Below, one piece after another: positions 25,220 through 33,280 of a stretch of DNA of 34,180 nt. The notes under the pieces are model-generated. The model was not told the DNA's origin. It saw only the letters and a list, made by a program, of their open reading frames with translations, and made no database searches. Both the position numbers and the translations under genes were made by a program. The number at the start of each line of letters is the position of its first letter. Position 1 is the first letter of the stretch. Source of the stretch: JAAFHZ01 sp964247085. GTDB taxonomy: Bacteria; Cyanobacteriota; Cyanobacteriia; Cyanobacteriales; Chamaesiphonaceae. The DNA lies in contig CAXTSX010000039.1 in assembly GCA_964247085.1 (NCBI GenBank), forward strand, positions 1 to 34,180, read 5' to 3'.

Positions 25220-25648
25220 ATGAACAAGATTATTGCTAGCGTAGTTTCTGTGACTGCTGTCTGCTTAGCTGCTGTACCAGCTTTTGCTCAGTCTAGTTCT
25301 GGTCATTCACCTTCACCTTCAGGTTCGACGGGAGGTTCTACTTTTACTGGTACTGGTGCTGGTGCCAATGGTAGTAACTTTGGTGGTACAGGTAACACTG
25401 CTCCCCTAGGTCCTCGTGTTAGTCCTGGTACAGGTAGCACGGCTACTGGTAATCCCGGTGTTGGTTCTGGTGGAACTGCTAGATTTAGCCCCGGTGTGCT
25501 AGCTCAAGCCCAGTCTTTGCAACAAAGATTAGCGGCAGCTAGAGCAGCTGCTGAGCAAGGTGCTCCTGAAGCTCCGCTCGATACTATTCCAGTTGCTGGA
25601 GAGCCAGCTGTACCACCTAACGTCAAAATTATTCGTGGTCGTGGTTAA
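25220..25648 (+). CDS. Small exported Gly/Ser/Thr-rich protein with SLQQ motif
   Basis: A 142-residue protein of unknown family. The signal peptide is residues 1-23 (IIASVVSVTAVCLAAVP, then AFA-Q). The next 60 residues are Gly/Ser/Thr-rich with GTG and GNxG turns. A helical segment near 95-115 reads AQSLQQRLAAARAAAEQ, shared with the protein encoded at 25868. The C-terminus is Pro-rich and ends IIRGRG. A good ribosome site (AGGAGA) precedes the ATG. It lies 33 bp after the barrel-like protein gene, so cotranscription is likely, and it ends at a strong terminator. Confidence 0.7.
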   Translation: MNKIIASVVSVTAVCLAAVPAFAQSSSGHSPSPSGSTGGSTFTGTGAGANGSNFGGTGNTAPLGPRVSPGTGSTATGNPGVGSGGTARFSPGVLAQAQSLQQRLAAARAAAEQGAPEAPLDTIPVAGEPAVPPNVKIIRGRG

Positions 25649-25731
25649 GGATTGCTCTAAATTCGTGTGGCTAGTGTCTTTGCCTAAAAAACTGAGCTAT
25701 TAGCCAATAATCCATAACTTAATTGTTAAAG

Positions 25732-25762
25732 AAAAAAACAGGGACATGTCCCTGTTTTTTTT
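25732..25762 (+). terminator. Strong palindromic terminator
   Basis: The perfect palindrome CAGGGACATGTCCCTG (25739-25754) is flanked by A7 and T8. It is an intrinsic terminator ending the 22927-25648 run, 84 bp past the last stop. Confidence 0.9.
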
Positions 25763-25811
25763 GATTATCTAGAGTATTGGTAGATGGGATCAACTTTATG
25801 ATTAGAAAGTG

Positions 25812-25861
25812 TATAATTTAGCTGACAATGCAGACACCTCCTGCCGATATTTATTTCGGAG
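25812..25861 (+). promoter_or_regulatory. Promoter and foldable ribosome-site region of the 25868 gene
   Basis: TATAAT at 25812-25817 is a good -10 element; a -35 is not clear. The leader can pair CTCC (25838-25841) with the ribosome site GGAG (25858-25861), or CCGA (25844-25847) with TCGG (25856-25859). Either pairing would mask the ribosome site. Whether this regulates translation is speculation. Confidence 0.35.
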
Positions 25862-25867
25862 AGAATA

Positions 25868-26197
25868 ATGAAAAAGATTTTTGCCATTGTGTTGACGGCC
25901 TTTACTGCTACTTATTCAGCAGTTCTACCAGCAAATGCTTTACCAGCTAACAATGCTAATCTACGGGTCGATAGTCCTGTTCCGACATCGAGCCTAGTGC
26001 CGATCGCCGCTACTGCTATTAATGGTCTAATTCAAGCGGAGTCTTTGCAACAAAAATTGGCAGAGGATCGAGCTGCTTTCGAGAAACAATTGGCTGCAGA
26101 CAAAGCCGCCGCCGAGCAAAGAGCTACTCCCAAACAAGAAACTATCGCTGTTGCGCCAGAGTCGATCGAACTACCCGAAATTGAAACCCCAGATTAA
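25868..26197 (+). CDS. Small exported protein with SLQQ coiled-coil motif
   Basis: A 109-residue protein of unknown family. The signal peptide is about residues 1-24 (KKIFAIVLTAFTATYSAVL, then ANA-L). A charged helix at about 57-88 starts QAESLQQKLAEDRAAFEK and continues into an Ala/Lys/Glu-rich coil. The same QA(E/Q)SLQQ(K/R)LA motif occurs in the preceding gene, so the two are probably distant paralogues or bind the same partner. The tail is acidic. It has its own -10 element after a terminator. Its TAA overlaps the purQ stop by 4 nt. Confidence 0.7.
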   Translation: MKKIFAIVLTAFTATYSAVLPANALPANNANLRVDSPVPTSSLVPIAATAINGLIQAESLQQKLAEDRAAFEKQLAADKAAAEQRATPKQETIAVAPESIELPEIETPD

Positions 26198-26865
26198 CTA
26201 AAGCCAGCAATTAGGCCAGTAAAAAGACCGAGACCATCGACACTTCCTAGATTGGGATCAGCCGCTCTTTCTGGGTGGGGCATCATCCCTAATACATTTT
26301 TTTGCTGATTACAAATCCCCGCGATCCCATTCAGCGAGCCGTTCGGGTTAGTGCCAGCGTAACGAAACAGAATTTGCTGATTATCTTCCAGCTGCTGAAT
26401 AGTGTCCGGTTCAGCATAGTAACAACCTTCCCCATGGGCGATCGGCAGCGAAATTTCGGATTCTTCCCCATAGGCTTTTGTCCAGGGCAAGTTGGTCTTG
26501 GTAACTTTTAGAGGTACTCGATCGCAGATAAAGTGCAAATCGCGATTGCGCACTAAAGCCCCAGGCAATAGACCAACTTCTGTTAAAACTTGGAAGCCGT
26601 TGCAGATTCCTAATACGTACTTACCCTGTTGAGCGTGGCTTACTACCGCTTTCATGATAGGCGAAAACCTGGCGATCGCCCCACAGCGCAGATAGTCGCC
26701 ATAACTAAACCCGCCGGGCACCACTACCACATCAATATCGGCAATGTCGGTTTCCTCATGCCACACCATCCGAGTAGGCATTTTTAACAGATCGCGAGTG
26801 ACATAGGCCACATCGCGATCGCAGTTGGAGCCGGGAAATACCACAATGCCAAATTTTATATTCAT
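26194..26865 (-). CDS. purQ: Phosphoribosylformylglycinamidine synthase subunit PurQ
   Basis: A 223-residue class I glutaminase subunit of FGAM synthetase, which feeds ammonia to PurL in purine synthesis. The start KFGIVVFPGSNCDRD is typical. The nucleophile is C88 in LGICNGFQVL, and the His-Glu pair is in MMPHPERA near residue 195. It follows purS by 3 bp. No purL lies in the window. It is convergent with the 25868 gene, with stop codons interlocked. Confidence 0.97.
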   Translation of the reverse strand: MNIKFGIVVFPGSNCDRDVAYVTRDLLKMPTRMVWHEETDIADIDVVVVPGGFSYGDYLRCGAIARFSPIMKAVVSHAQQGKYVLGICNGFQVLTEVGLLPGALVRNRDLHFICDRVPLKVTKTNLPWTKAYGEESEISLPIAHGEGCYYAEPDTIQQLEDNQQILFRYAGTNPNGSLNGIAGICNQQKNVLGMMPHPERAADPNLGSVDGLGLFTGLIAGFS

Positions 26866-26868
26866 GGT

Positions 26869-27129
26869 CTAGGCCGCTGGGACAAGTTCAAAACGATAGT
26901 TTTCAATGACCGGATTGGCTAGAATCTGGTCACAGATTTGATTCAGTTCGGCCTGAGCGGACTGCTCATCAGCGCTATCGAGACTAACTTCGATGTATTT
27001 ACCAATCCGCACGGATGCTACATTTTGGAAGCCCAAATGCTCGATGCCCGATCGAACAGCCGCACCAGCTGGATCTAAGACAGATGGGCGGAGCGTTACA
27101 TAAATCCGAGCTTGATATGATTGAGTCAT
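26869..27129 (-). CDS. purS: Phosphoribosylformylglycinamidine synthase subunit PurS
   Basis: An 86-residue bridging subunit that holds PurQ and PurL together. The family features are ARIYVTLRPSVLDPAG, VRIGKYIEV and CDQILANPVIENYRFEL at the C-terminus. It is first of the purS-purQ pair and divergent from zur across 101 bp. Confidence 0.96.
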   Translation of the reverse strand: MTQSYQARIYVTLRPSVLDPAGAAVRSGIEHLGFQNVASVRIGKYIEVSLDSADEQSAQAELNQICDQILANPVIENYRFELVPAA

Positions 27130-27230
27130 GCTAATCGCTTTAATTACTTAAAAATTCAATCCGCCAAACTCAAATATAATATAGCAACGTGGCTGCACAT
27201 TAGCCGAAAATATTCATCTCTGAATCCAGT

Positions 27231-27653
27231 ATGAAATTGGACTTAACTCGCAGCCAAGAGCGTATCCTACACCTTCTCCAAGAGCTGCATCGATCGACAT
27301 CGGCTCAAGATATTTATGTAGAACTACGCAATCGTAGTCAGGGAGTAGGTTTGGCCACAGTATATCGAGCTTTAGATGCTCTCAAACTAGCTGGCGCCGT
27401 TCAGGTGCGGACTCTGGGCAGCGGAGAATCCCTGTATAGTACTATTCAAGAAGATAAGCACCATCTCACTTGTGTTTATTGTCAGAAATCTATTCCGATC
27501 GCCGAATGCCCAGTTGATCAGCTAGAAACTAAACTACAAGAGATACATCAGTTTAAAGTGTATTACCATACACTAGAATTTTTTGGGGTGTGTAGTGTCT
27601 GTGCTGTCACTCACCCTCCAACCGAGCCTGTTCACCATTGCCACGATCATTAG
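27231..27653 (+). CDS. zur: Fur-family regulator, Zur (FurB) type
   Basis: A 140-residue Fur-family metalloregulator. The DNA-binding half has SAQDIYVELRNRSQGVGLAT and VYRALDALKLAG (about 24-55). Structural zinc is held by C81-x2-C84 and C121-x2-C124. Regulatory ligands probably include H77/H78, C93 and the HxLEFFG region (H113). The sequence fits cyanobacterial Zur (FurB) best, with SIPIAECPV and YYHTLEFFGVC. A C-terminal extension ends in HHCHDH, which may add metal binding. Zur represses zinc uptake and mobilisation genes when zinc is sufficient. I see no Zur box in its own upstream gap. It is 7 bp from the next gene. Confidence 0.85.
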   Translation: MKLDLTRSQERILHLLQELHRSTSAQDIYVELRNRSQGVGLATVYRALDALKLAGAVQVRTLGSGESLYSTIQEDKHHLTCVYCQKSIPIAECPVDQLETKLQEIHQFKVYYHTLEFFGVCSVCAVTHPPTEPVHHCHDH

Positions 27654-27660
27654 CAGCATC

Positions 27661-28842
27661 ATGGATTTTATTTTTAGCTACATGCGATCGATCGGAATTA
27701 GTAATCCCCAAGGAACCGGCTGGCTGTCAGTGGTACTGACTTTTGCGGTGGCCTGGGCAGTGACCTTTCGGTTTATTCCCAACCTGCGTTCTTTTGCCCT
27801 GAAAGTGGGCTGGGCTGATAGCCCCAATGCCCGGCGGCTGAATAAAGAGCCCTTGCCCAATGCTGGTGGATTGGCGATTTATGCTGGAGTAATTGCTGCT
27901 CTGATTTTGGCTGCTTGTATTAGTCCGATGGTGCTACAGAAGATTCTGGTGCAGATTTTGGCTATTCTGCTAGGGGCTTCGATCCTGGTTTTGGTGGGTT
28001 TCATTGATGACCAATTTGGTTTGCCATCGCTATTTCGGCTATTTGTCCAGATTTTAGCGGGGCTATTGCTAGTAGTGGTGGGGATCAAGATTGGGGTGAA
28101 TTTTGGTACGCCGATCGATGGCTCCCTATCAGTCTTTTTCACCGTCTTTTGGGTGGTGGGAATCACCAATGCCGTCAATTTAATGGATGGGATGGACGGC
28201 CTGGCCGGTGGGATTAGTTTTATTGCCGGAATGAGCCTACTAGCCGTATCAGCACAGTTTGAGGCTCGGGCAGCGGCCACCTTGATTTTAGCGGGGGTAT
28301 CTGGTTCTGCTCTAGGCTTTCTGCGCCATAATTACCATCCATCCCGAATTATTTTGGGGGATGCTGGGGCTTATTTTTTGGGCTACGTGTTGGCAGCCAC
28401 TAGTATTTTGAGTAGTGCTAATGTCACTAGTATTTTCACCCTGGTACCCACCGCCATGTTTTTGCTAGTGCCAGTCTTAGATACGACCCAAGTCATTGTG
28501 CGGCGTTTGCTGGCCGGTAAAAATCCGATGAGTACGCCGGGCAAAGATCATATTCACCATCGATTATTAGCTTGGGGCTTTTCTCAGGGCGATTCAGCCG
28601 TAATTTTATGGAGTGCTACGCTGGGCTCTAATCTAATAGCGATGTGGCTGCAAGGAACCCGGCTTAATGTGATATTAACCACCGCCCTAGGAACAACGGT
28701 TTTGTTGAGTTTGACTGTATGGCGGCGGGTACAGGCTGCTACGGTCTTGAATCAGAAAGTACAAGACTTAGTAGAGCCCTTAAATAAGACCGATATTACA
28801 GAACGGGAAAGACCCGCACGGAAAACAGATTTAGATTCTTAA
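27661..28842 (+). CDS. WecA/TagO-type undecaprenyl-phosphate sugar-1-phosphate transferase
   Basis: A 393-residue polytopic membrane protein of the MraY/WecA family with about ten hydrophobic segments. Family motifs are NAGGLAIY (near 64), the metal-binding GFIDDQFGLPS (near 115), NAVNLMDGMDGLAGG (near 173), GDAGAYFLGY (near 235) and HIHHRL (near 300). The HIHH motif favours a WecA/TagO role, moving a HexNAc-1-phosphate to undecaprenyl phosphate for surface polysaccharide, over MraY. I start at MDFIFSY, 7 bp after zur; an earlier in-frame start overlaps zur. Its stop overlaps the nadE stop by 4 nt. Confidence 0.9.
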   Translation: MDFIFSYMRSIGISNPQGTGWLSVVLTFAVAWAVTFRFIPNLRSFALKVGWADSPNARRLNKEPLPNAGGLAIYAGVIAALILAACISPMVLQKILVQILAILLGASILVLVGFIDDQFGLPSLFRLFVQILAGLLLVVVGIKIGVNFGTPIDGSLSVFFTVFWVVGITNAVNLMDGMDGLAGGISFIAGMSLLAVSAQFEARAAATLILAGVSGSALGFLRHNYHPSRIILGDAGAYFLGYVLAATSILSSANVTSIFTLVPTAMFLLVPVLDTTQVIVRRLLAGKNPMSTPGKDHIHHRLLAWGFSQGDSAVILWSATLGSNLIAMWLQGTRLNVILTTALGTTVLLSLTVWRRVQAATVLNQKVQDLVEPLNKTDITERERPARKTDLDS

Positions 28843-30494
28843 GAATTCCAAGGCATCAGCACGGCGATCGGCATCCGCCAACCAGTCCCAAAGGCTCGAT
28901 CGGTAATTTTAAGACCAGGAGGTGCTTGACGGCGTTTGAATTCTGCGCGCTGCACTAGGCGAATGATTTTAGAAACTACTGCTGGCTCAAAACCCAGGGC
29001 GATCAGTTCGGTGGTCGATCGATGCTCACAAATAATTTTTTCCAGTAAATCATCTAGTATTTCGTAAGGTGGTAAAGAATCTTGATCCACCTGTCCTGGC
29101 TTAAGTTCGGCACTGGGTGGTTTGTCGATAATATTGACCGGAATAATCTCCTGCTGTCGGTTCAGCCAACGACAGAGAGAATAAACCCGGGTTTTAGGGA
29201 CATCGGCAATTACGGCCAAGCCGCCGTTCATATCGCCATATAGAGTGCAGTAACCCACAGCCATCTCGGATTTGTTACCAGTAGATAGCGGTAAATGACC
29301 AAATTTGTTGGCGATCGCCATCAACAGATTGCCCCGAATCCGTGATTGGATGTTTTCTTCGGCAATCCCAAATTCAGTGTTCACAAATAAAGGGGCCAGG
29401 GTGCGATCGAACCCGGTCATTAATTCTTGGATCGGTAGTTGGCTGGTCTGAATACCCAAGTTGTGGCCGAGATCGATCGCGTCACTAATAGAATGCTCCG
29501 AGCTGTAGGGCGAAGGCATCAAAACTCCTAGTACTTGCTCCGCACCCAAGGCGGCGGCGGCAATAGCCGCCACCAGGGCTGAATCAATACCGCCGCTTAA
29601 GCCCAAAATGACTTTACGGAACCCACACTTGTGGGCATAGTCGCGCACGCCTAAGACTAGGGCTTGCCAAATTTCCTCATCTGGATTGGCGATCGATTCT
29701 ACAATTACGCCTGGTTGCAAATCACCCTGCTTAAATTCCACTACTGATAAATCGGTCTGGAAAGACTGGCTTCTGGTAACTAATTGACCCTGTCGATCGC
29801 ATCCCATACTGCCACCATCAAAGATTAAGTCATCATTGGCACCCACCTGGTTAACATACAAAATGGGTTGGTGGTGGCGCTGGGCGGCATGTTGCAGCAT
29901 TGCTTCCCGGACTTGTTGTTTGCCAACTGTATAAGGCGAAGCTGACAAATTCACGATTAAATCTACTCCCTGGGCGGCTAGTTCGGCGATCGGATTGGCT
30001 AAATACTGCTGCCTACCCCAAAACTCCTCATCGTTCCACAGGTCTTCACAAATGGTCACGCCAATTTTGTAGTTCTGTAGCTCAAAATAATTGCTGCTTG
30101 CTCCAGCCTGGAAATAGCGATTTTCATCAAAAACATCATAGGTTGGTAAAAGTCGTTTGTGAAAAATCTGCTGCACTTGGCCATTTTGTAATAATGCAGT
30201 GCTGTTAAATAGTGGTTTACCATGGGGCTGTGGATTTTGGGTGGCTAATCCTACCAACACAGCTAAATTTGTTGGTAGCTGAGTAGCCAACTGTGCCAAT
30301 TGTTCTTCCATAGCTAGGATCAGCCCAGGATTTAGCAACAAATCACGCGGTGGATAACCACAAAGTGATAACTCCGGGGTCAACATCAGGTCAGCTTGTT
30401 GGGCTTGCGCCTGTTTCGCCATTGCCAAGATTTGAGCGGCGTTGCCAGGAAGGTCACCAACGATCGGGTTAATTTGGGCTAGTGCAATTTTCAT
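28839..30494 (-). CDS. nadE: Glutamine-dependent NAD+ synthetase
   Basis: A 551-residue two-domain enzyme that amidates nicotinic acid adenine dinucleotide to NAD. The N-terminal nitrilase domain supplies ammonia from glutamine: catalytic Glu41 (LTPELSLCGYPP), Lys in FHKRLLPTYDVFDE and Cys in VTICEDLWN. The C-terminal synthetase domain has the P-loop LGLSGGIDSAL and STGNKSEMAVGY. I start at MKIALAQINP; the frame extends upstream to overlap nrtR. It is the last gene of the pncB-nadD-nrtR-nadE operon, 16 bp after nrtR. Confidence 0.96.
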   Translation of the reverse strand: MKIALAQINPIVGDLPGNAAQILAMAKQAQAQQADLMLTPELSLCGYPPRDLLLNPGLILAMEEQLAQLATQLPTNLAVLVGLATQNPQPHGKPLFNSTALLQNGQVQQIFHKRLLPTYDVFDENRYFQAGASSNYFELQNYKIGVTICEDLWNDEEFWGRQQYLANPIAELAAQGVDLIVNLSASPYTVGKQQVREAMLQHAAQRHHQPILYVNQVGANDDLIFDGGSMGCDRQGQLVTRSQSFQTDLSVVEFKQGDLQPGVIVESIANPDEEIWQALVLGVRDYAHKCGFRKVILGLSGGIDSALVAAIAAAALGAEQVLGVLMPSPYSSEHSISDAIDLGHNLGIQTSQLPIQELMTGFDRTLAPLFVNTEFGIAEENIQSRIRGNLLMAIANKFGHLPLSTGNKSEMAVGYCTLYGDMNGGLAVIADVPKTRVYSLCRWLNRQQEIIPVNIIDKPPSAELKPGQVDQDSLPPYEILDDLLEKIICEHRSTTELIALGFEPAVVSKIIRLVQRAEFKRRQAPPGLKITDRAFGTGWRMPIAVLMPWNS

Positions 30495-30510
30495 AAGTTC
30501 ACAACAATAT

Positions 30511-31251
30511 CTAAACAAAAACCAAAGGCTTATCTCGCAACGGCTCAAACGCCACCGCATCAAACCGATACAAACTCGCTGGTCGCCCACTCCCTCGCGC
30601 CGCCTTCGCTCCCGTCTCCACCAAAAAACCCAGCTTTAGTAACCGATTGCGAAAATTAGAATAATCCGAGAAATCGGCTCCCAAAATCGTGATATACAAC
30701 TGGTAAATATCACTGAGCGTAAAAGATTCCGGCAATACATCAAAGGCGATCGGACTATATTCCAACTTATTGCGCAACCGCCGATCGCCATAAGCCAAAA
30801 TGTCCTGGTGATCAAAGGCCAAATTCGGCAGATTATTCACCGGATACCAAGCAATTCCTCCCACGCCAGTGGCAATTAGCTCTGCTTCCTCGAACCGCAC
30901 CAGGGCAAAATAACTCACTGATAGATAGCGCACCCCATAACTATCGATCGATTCACGCGGATCCCGACCCGGCCCGCCAAAACTATAGAGCTGCTCCAAA
31001 TATAAATTCTTGACCTTGATTTTTTCGGCCAGAATCCGATCGGCCGCAGCTTCTAGTGATTCTCCTCGGCGCACCAGCGTCCCCGGCAGACTCCACTGCC
31101 CCAAAAAAGGCTCCTCACCCCGCATCACCAACAACACCAATAACCGATTTTGAGTCGTGTCCACCGAGAAAATAACATTATCCACCCCGACCTTAAAGTC
31201 GGCTAGCGCCTCGGCTTCGCCAGATTTTTTTGAGTTTCGTTCCGCAACCAT
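30511..31251 (-). CDS. nrtR: NrtR-type Nudix-related transcriptional regulator of NAD metabolism
   Basis: A 246-residue protein with an N-terminal Nudix-fold domain (about 18-150) and a C-terminal winged helix (about 165-240, FTLSDIYQLYITILGADFS and SNFRNRLLKLGFL). This is the NrtR architecture, which senses ADP-ribose and represses NAD genes. The Nudix box is degenerate: where active enzymes have RELQEE, this reads RILAEK, so two of the metal-binding Glu are lost and the domain is probably a sensor rather than a hydrolase. It sits inside the NAD operon between nadD and nadE, with 16-bp gaps, so it probably regulates the operon and itself. Confidence 0.88.
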   Translation of the reverse strand: MVAERNSKKSGEAEALADFKVGVDNVIFSVDTTQNRLLVLLVMRGEEPFLGQWSLPGTLVRRGESLEAAADRILAEKIKVKNLYLEQLYSFGGPGRDPRESIDSYGVRYLSVSYFALVRFEEAELIATGVGGIAWYPVNNLPNLAFDHQDILAYGDRRLRNKLEYSPIAFDVLPESFTLSDIYQLYITILGADFSDYSNFRNRLLKLGFLVETGAKAARGSGRPASLYRFDAVAFEPLRDKPLVFV

Positions 31252-31267
31252 AAGGCAGTCAATTTTC

Positions 31268-31834
31268 TTAATTTTGCAAAGGATAGAGCTGGAGCCGATC
31301 GATATATGCTTCCACGGTGGGCGTGAGACCTTGCCGATCGATATGTCGCCGGATGGCGGTGGAAGAAACAGCCGGGGTGTAAAGCTCCGTGACCACTTGT
31401 ACCCTTCCCCCCATATCAGTCAAATGACGTAAGGATTCCGGGGTAATTGACCAACCTGGTCGCGGCACCACCAGTAGTTCCACCTGGCGAATTAGTTCCA
31501 TGCCACCCTGCCAGCGATCAATCTGATTCACTAAATCGCCTCCAATTACCAAACTAAATTCGGCTGTTGGCCACAACTGCTGGGCAAAGCTGAGGGTTTT
31601 GTAGGTATAACGGTGGCTTAATTCTTGGTAAACTTGTACTTGATCATGGTTTAAATCAGCCACCAACAATTCCAACATGCGGGCACGTTGTCCCAAGGTG
31701 GCCTCATGCACTTTGTCTGGATTGTCGGCTGCCCACACCGCCACTAACGGAAATTTGACACTTAACCAATGGAGAATCTGTTGATGTGCCAGGGTCGGCG
31801 GATCGGCACTTGTCCCAAATAAAGCTATTTTCAT
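31268..31834 (-). CDS. nadD: Nicotinate-nucleotide adenylyltransferase
   Basis: A 188-residue HIGH-superfamily nucleotidyltransferase that turns nicotinate mononucleotide plus ATP into NaAD. The N-terminal motif is GTSADPPTLAHQQIL, an altered form of the usual GGTFDPxHxGH in which the last His is kept. The second motif is VSSTAIRRHI near residue 157. Size is slightly below the usual 190-215. It begins 3 bp after the pncB stop, so translation is probably coupled. Confidence 0.92.
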   Translation of the reverse strand: MKIALFGTSADPPTLAHQQILHWLSVKFPLVAVWAADNPDKVHEATLGQRARMLELLVADLNHDQVQVYQELSHRYTYKTLSFAQQLWPTAEFSLVIGGDLVNQIDRWQGGMELIRQVELLVVPRPGWSITPESLRHLTDMGGRVQVVTELYTPAVSSTAIRRHIDRQGLTPTVEAYIDRLQLYPLQN

Positions 31835-31837
31835 CGC

Positions 31838-33193
31838 TTAACCTAAATCTTGAATTAAAGCGGCTAAGTCGGGGGCAATCTCAACTGTAGTATCCAGGGG
31901 TTGATCGATATCCCGCACAGCGGCGGGCAGACTGGCCACATTTTGCTGGGTACGATCGCGAATCTGCTCCAAACTATCTGATGGAATAAGTTGTTGGCCA
32001 TTGGCCATGACTAGCTCCAGGAGACCGGGCTGGTTAGCATCAGCTAAGCCTAATCGATCGCCTTGCCACTGTCCCTGGCTAAATTGGCGATAAATTTGCT
32101 TCTTACCAGGATAGGTCTGCTTGCTAGCCGCTTTTTTCATTGTGGGCTGGCCATCAATTTCCACCAACTTATAAACTCCATTTACCGGTTGACCAGTTAC
32201 CAGTTTAGTCCCTAGCCCATAACCATCAATTTTTGCCCCAGCCGATCGCAGTCTAGCAATCTCCCATTCATCCAAATCGCCACTGGCAAAGATTTTGGTG
32301 TTGGGCAGCAATTGCTTAATTAGCTGCGACAATTCCACCAAATCACCAGAATCTAACCGGATACCCGGTACCGACATTTCACCAGCCTGAACTTTTGCGG
32401 CTAATTGCTGAACGGCAGCGATCGGATCAAAAGTGTCAATTAAGAGCGGCGACTGCGGAAAATATTTCTGAAAAGCCGTAAAAGCTTGTTGCTCGCTCCC
32501 CTGGGTAGCGGCGATCGCCATCACTAAAGAATGTGCCATAGTGCCACTGGGTTTCACCCCCAATTGAATAGCCGCCAACACATTAGAAGTTGTATCCAGA
32601 CCGGCAGCGATCGCTGCTCGGGCGGCCCAGAGTGCTGCCTGAGGGCCAAAAGCTCGCCGGGTACCAAATTCTAACAGCGTAGCTTCAGCGCCAGCCACGT
32701 CCCGCAACCGCGCTGCCCGGGTAGCAATCAGGGTCTGATAGTTAATGGTGTTCAGCAAAAAAGTCTCTACCAGCTGTGCTTGCCATAGAGGTGCCTCAAT
32801 CCGCAAAATCGGCTCATGGGCAAAAATTGCCGTACCTTCGGGTACTGCCCAAACATCTCCGGTAAACTTCGCTTCAGCCAACAATTGCCAGAAAGTAGTT
32901 GGGGCGTTTTCAAACACCTCTAACTTTTGCAAGGCTGTAATTTGAGCGCTGCTAAAGTGTAGATTTTGTAAATATTCCAACGCTTGGGTTAATCCCATCG
33001 CAATTAAATAACCAAAGGATTTTGGTAGTTTTCTGACAAATAGCTCAAAATTAGTAGGTTTTTGGTCGAGCTGCTCACCCACATAGCAGGTTGTCATGGT
33101 GAGTTGATAAAGGTCAGTCAGTAAGCTGTAGTCCTTTTCCTGAGGCAATAAATATACTACTAAGGGTTTTACTAGTTGGTGGCTCACAGTCAT
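31838..33193 (-). CDS. pncB: Nicotinate phosphoribosyltransferase
   Basis: A 451-residue enzyme that makes nicotinate mononucleotide from nicotinate and PRPP (salvage entry to NAD). Family segments are YSLLTDLYQLTMT near the N-terminus, FELFVRKLPKSFGYLI, LLEFGTRRAFGPQAAL, the conserved His of SGTMAHSLVMA, and RLDSGDLVELS with GTKLVTGQP later. I start at the ATG giving MTVSHQ; a TTG two codons upstream is less likely. It is first in the NAD operon, and the strong dyad lies 20 bp upstream of its start. Confidence 0.93.
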   Translation of the reverse strand: MTVSHQLVKPLVVYLLPQEKDYSLLTDLYQLTMTTCYVGEQLDQKPTNFELFVRKLPKSFGYLIAMGLTQALEYLQNLHFSSAQITALQKLEVFENAPTTFWQLLAEAKFTGDVWAVPEGTAIFAHEPILRIEAPLWQAQLVETFLLNTINYQTLIATRAARLRDVAGAEATLLEFGTRRAFGPQAALWAARAAIAAGLDTTSNVLAAIQLGVKPSGTMAHSLVMAIAATQGSEQQAFTAFQKYFPQSPLLIDTFDPIAAVQQLAAKVQAGEMSVPGIRLDSGDLVELSQLIKQLLPNTKIFASGDLDEWEIARLRSAGAKIDGYGLGTKLVTGQPVNGVYKLVEIDGQPTMKKAASKQTYPGKKQIYRQFSQGQWQGDRLGLADANQPGLLELVMANGQQLIPSDSLEQIRDRTQQNVASLPAAVRDIDQPLDTTVEIAPDLAALIQDLG

Positions 33194-33212
33194 AAACAAC
33201 TCTTGAAAGTCT

Positions 33213-33249
33213 TTGACACATTGTGGTGTAATTTACCATAATGTGTCAA
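33213..33249. promoter_or_regulatory. 37-bp dyad upstream of pncB: candidate NrtR operator
   Basis: TTGACACATT (33213-33222) and AATGTGTCAA (33240-33249) form perfect 10-bp arms around a centre at 33231. Inside, TGGT (33224-33227) and ACCA (33235-33238) are symmetric about the same centre. The site lies 20-56 bp upstream of the pncB start, suited to repression. With nrtR inside the operon, NrtR is the likely binder; this is inference, as I did not match it to a published motif. Confidence 0.6.
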
Positions 33250-33280
33250 GGTCTTATGTAGAAAATATAGATTCAAAAGA

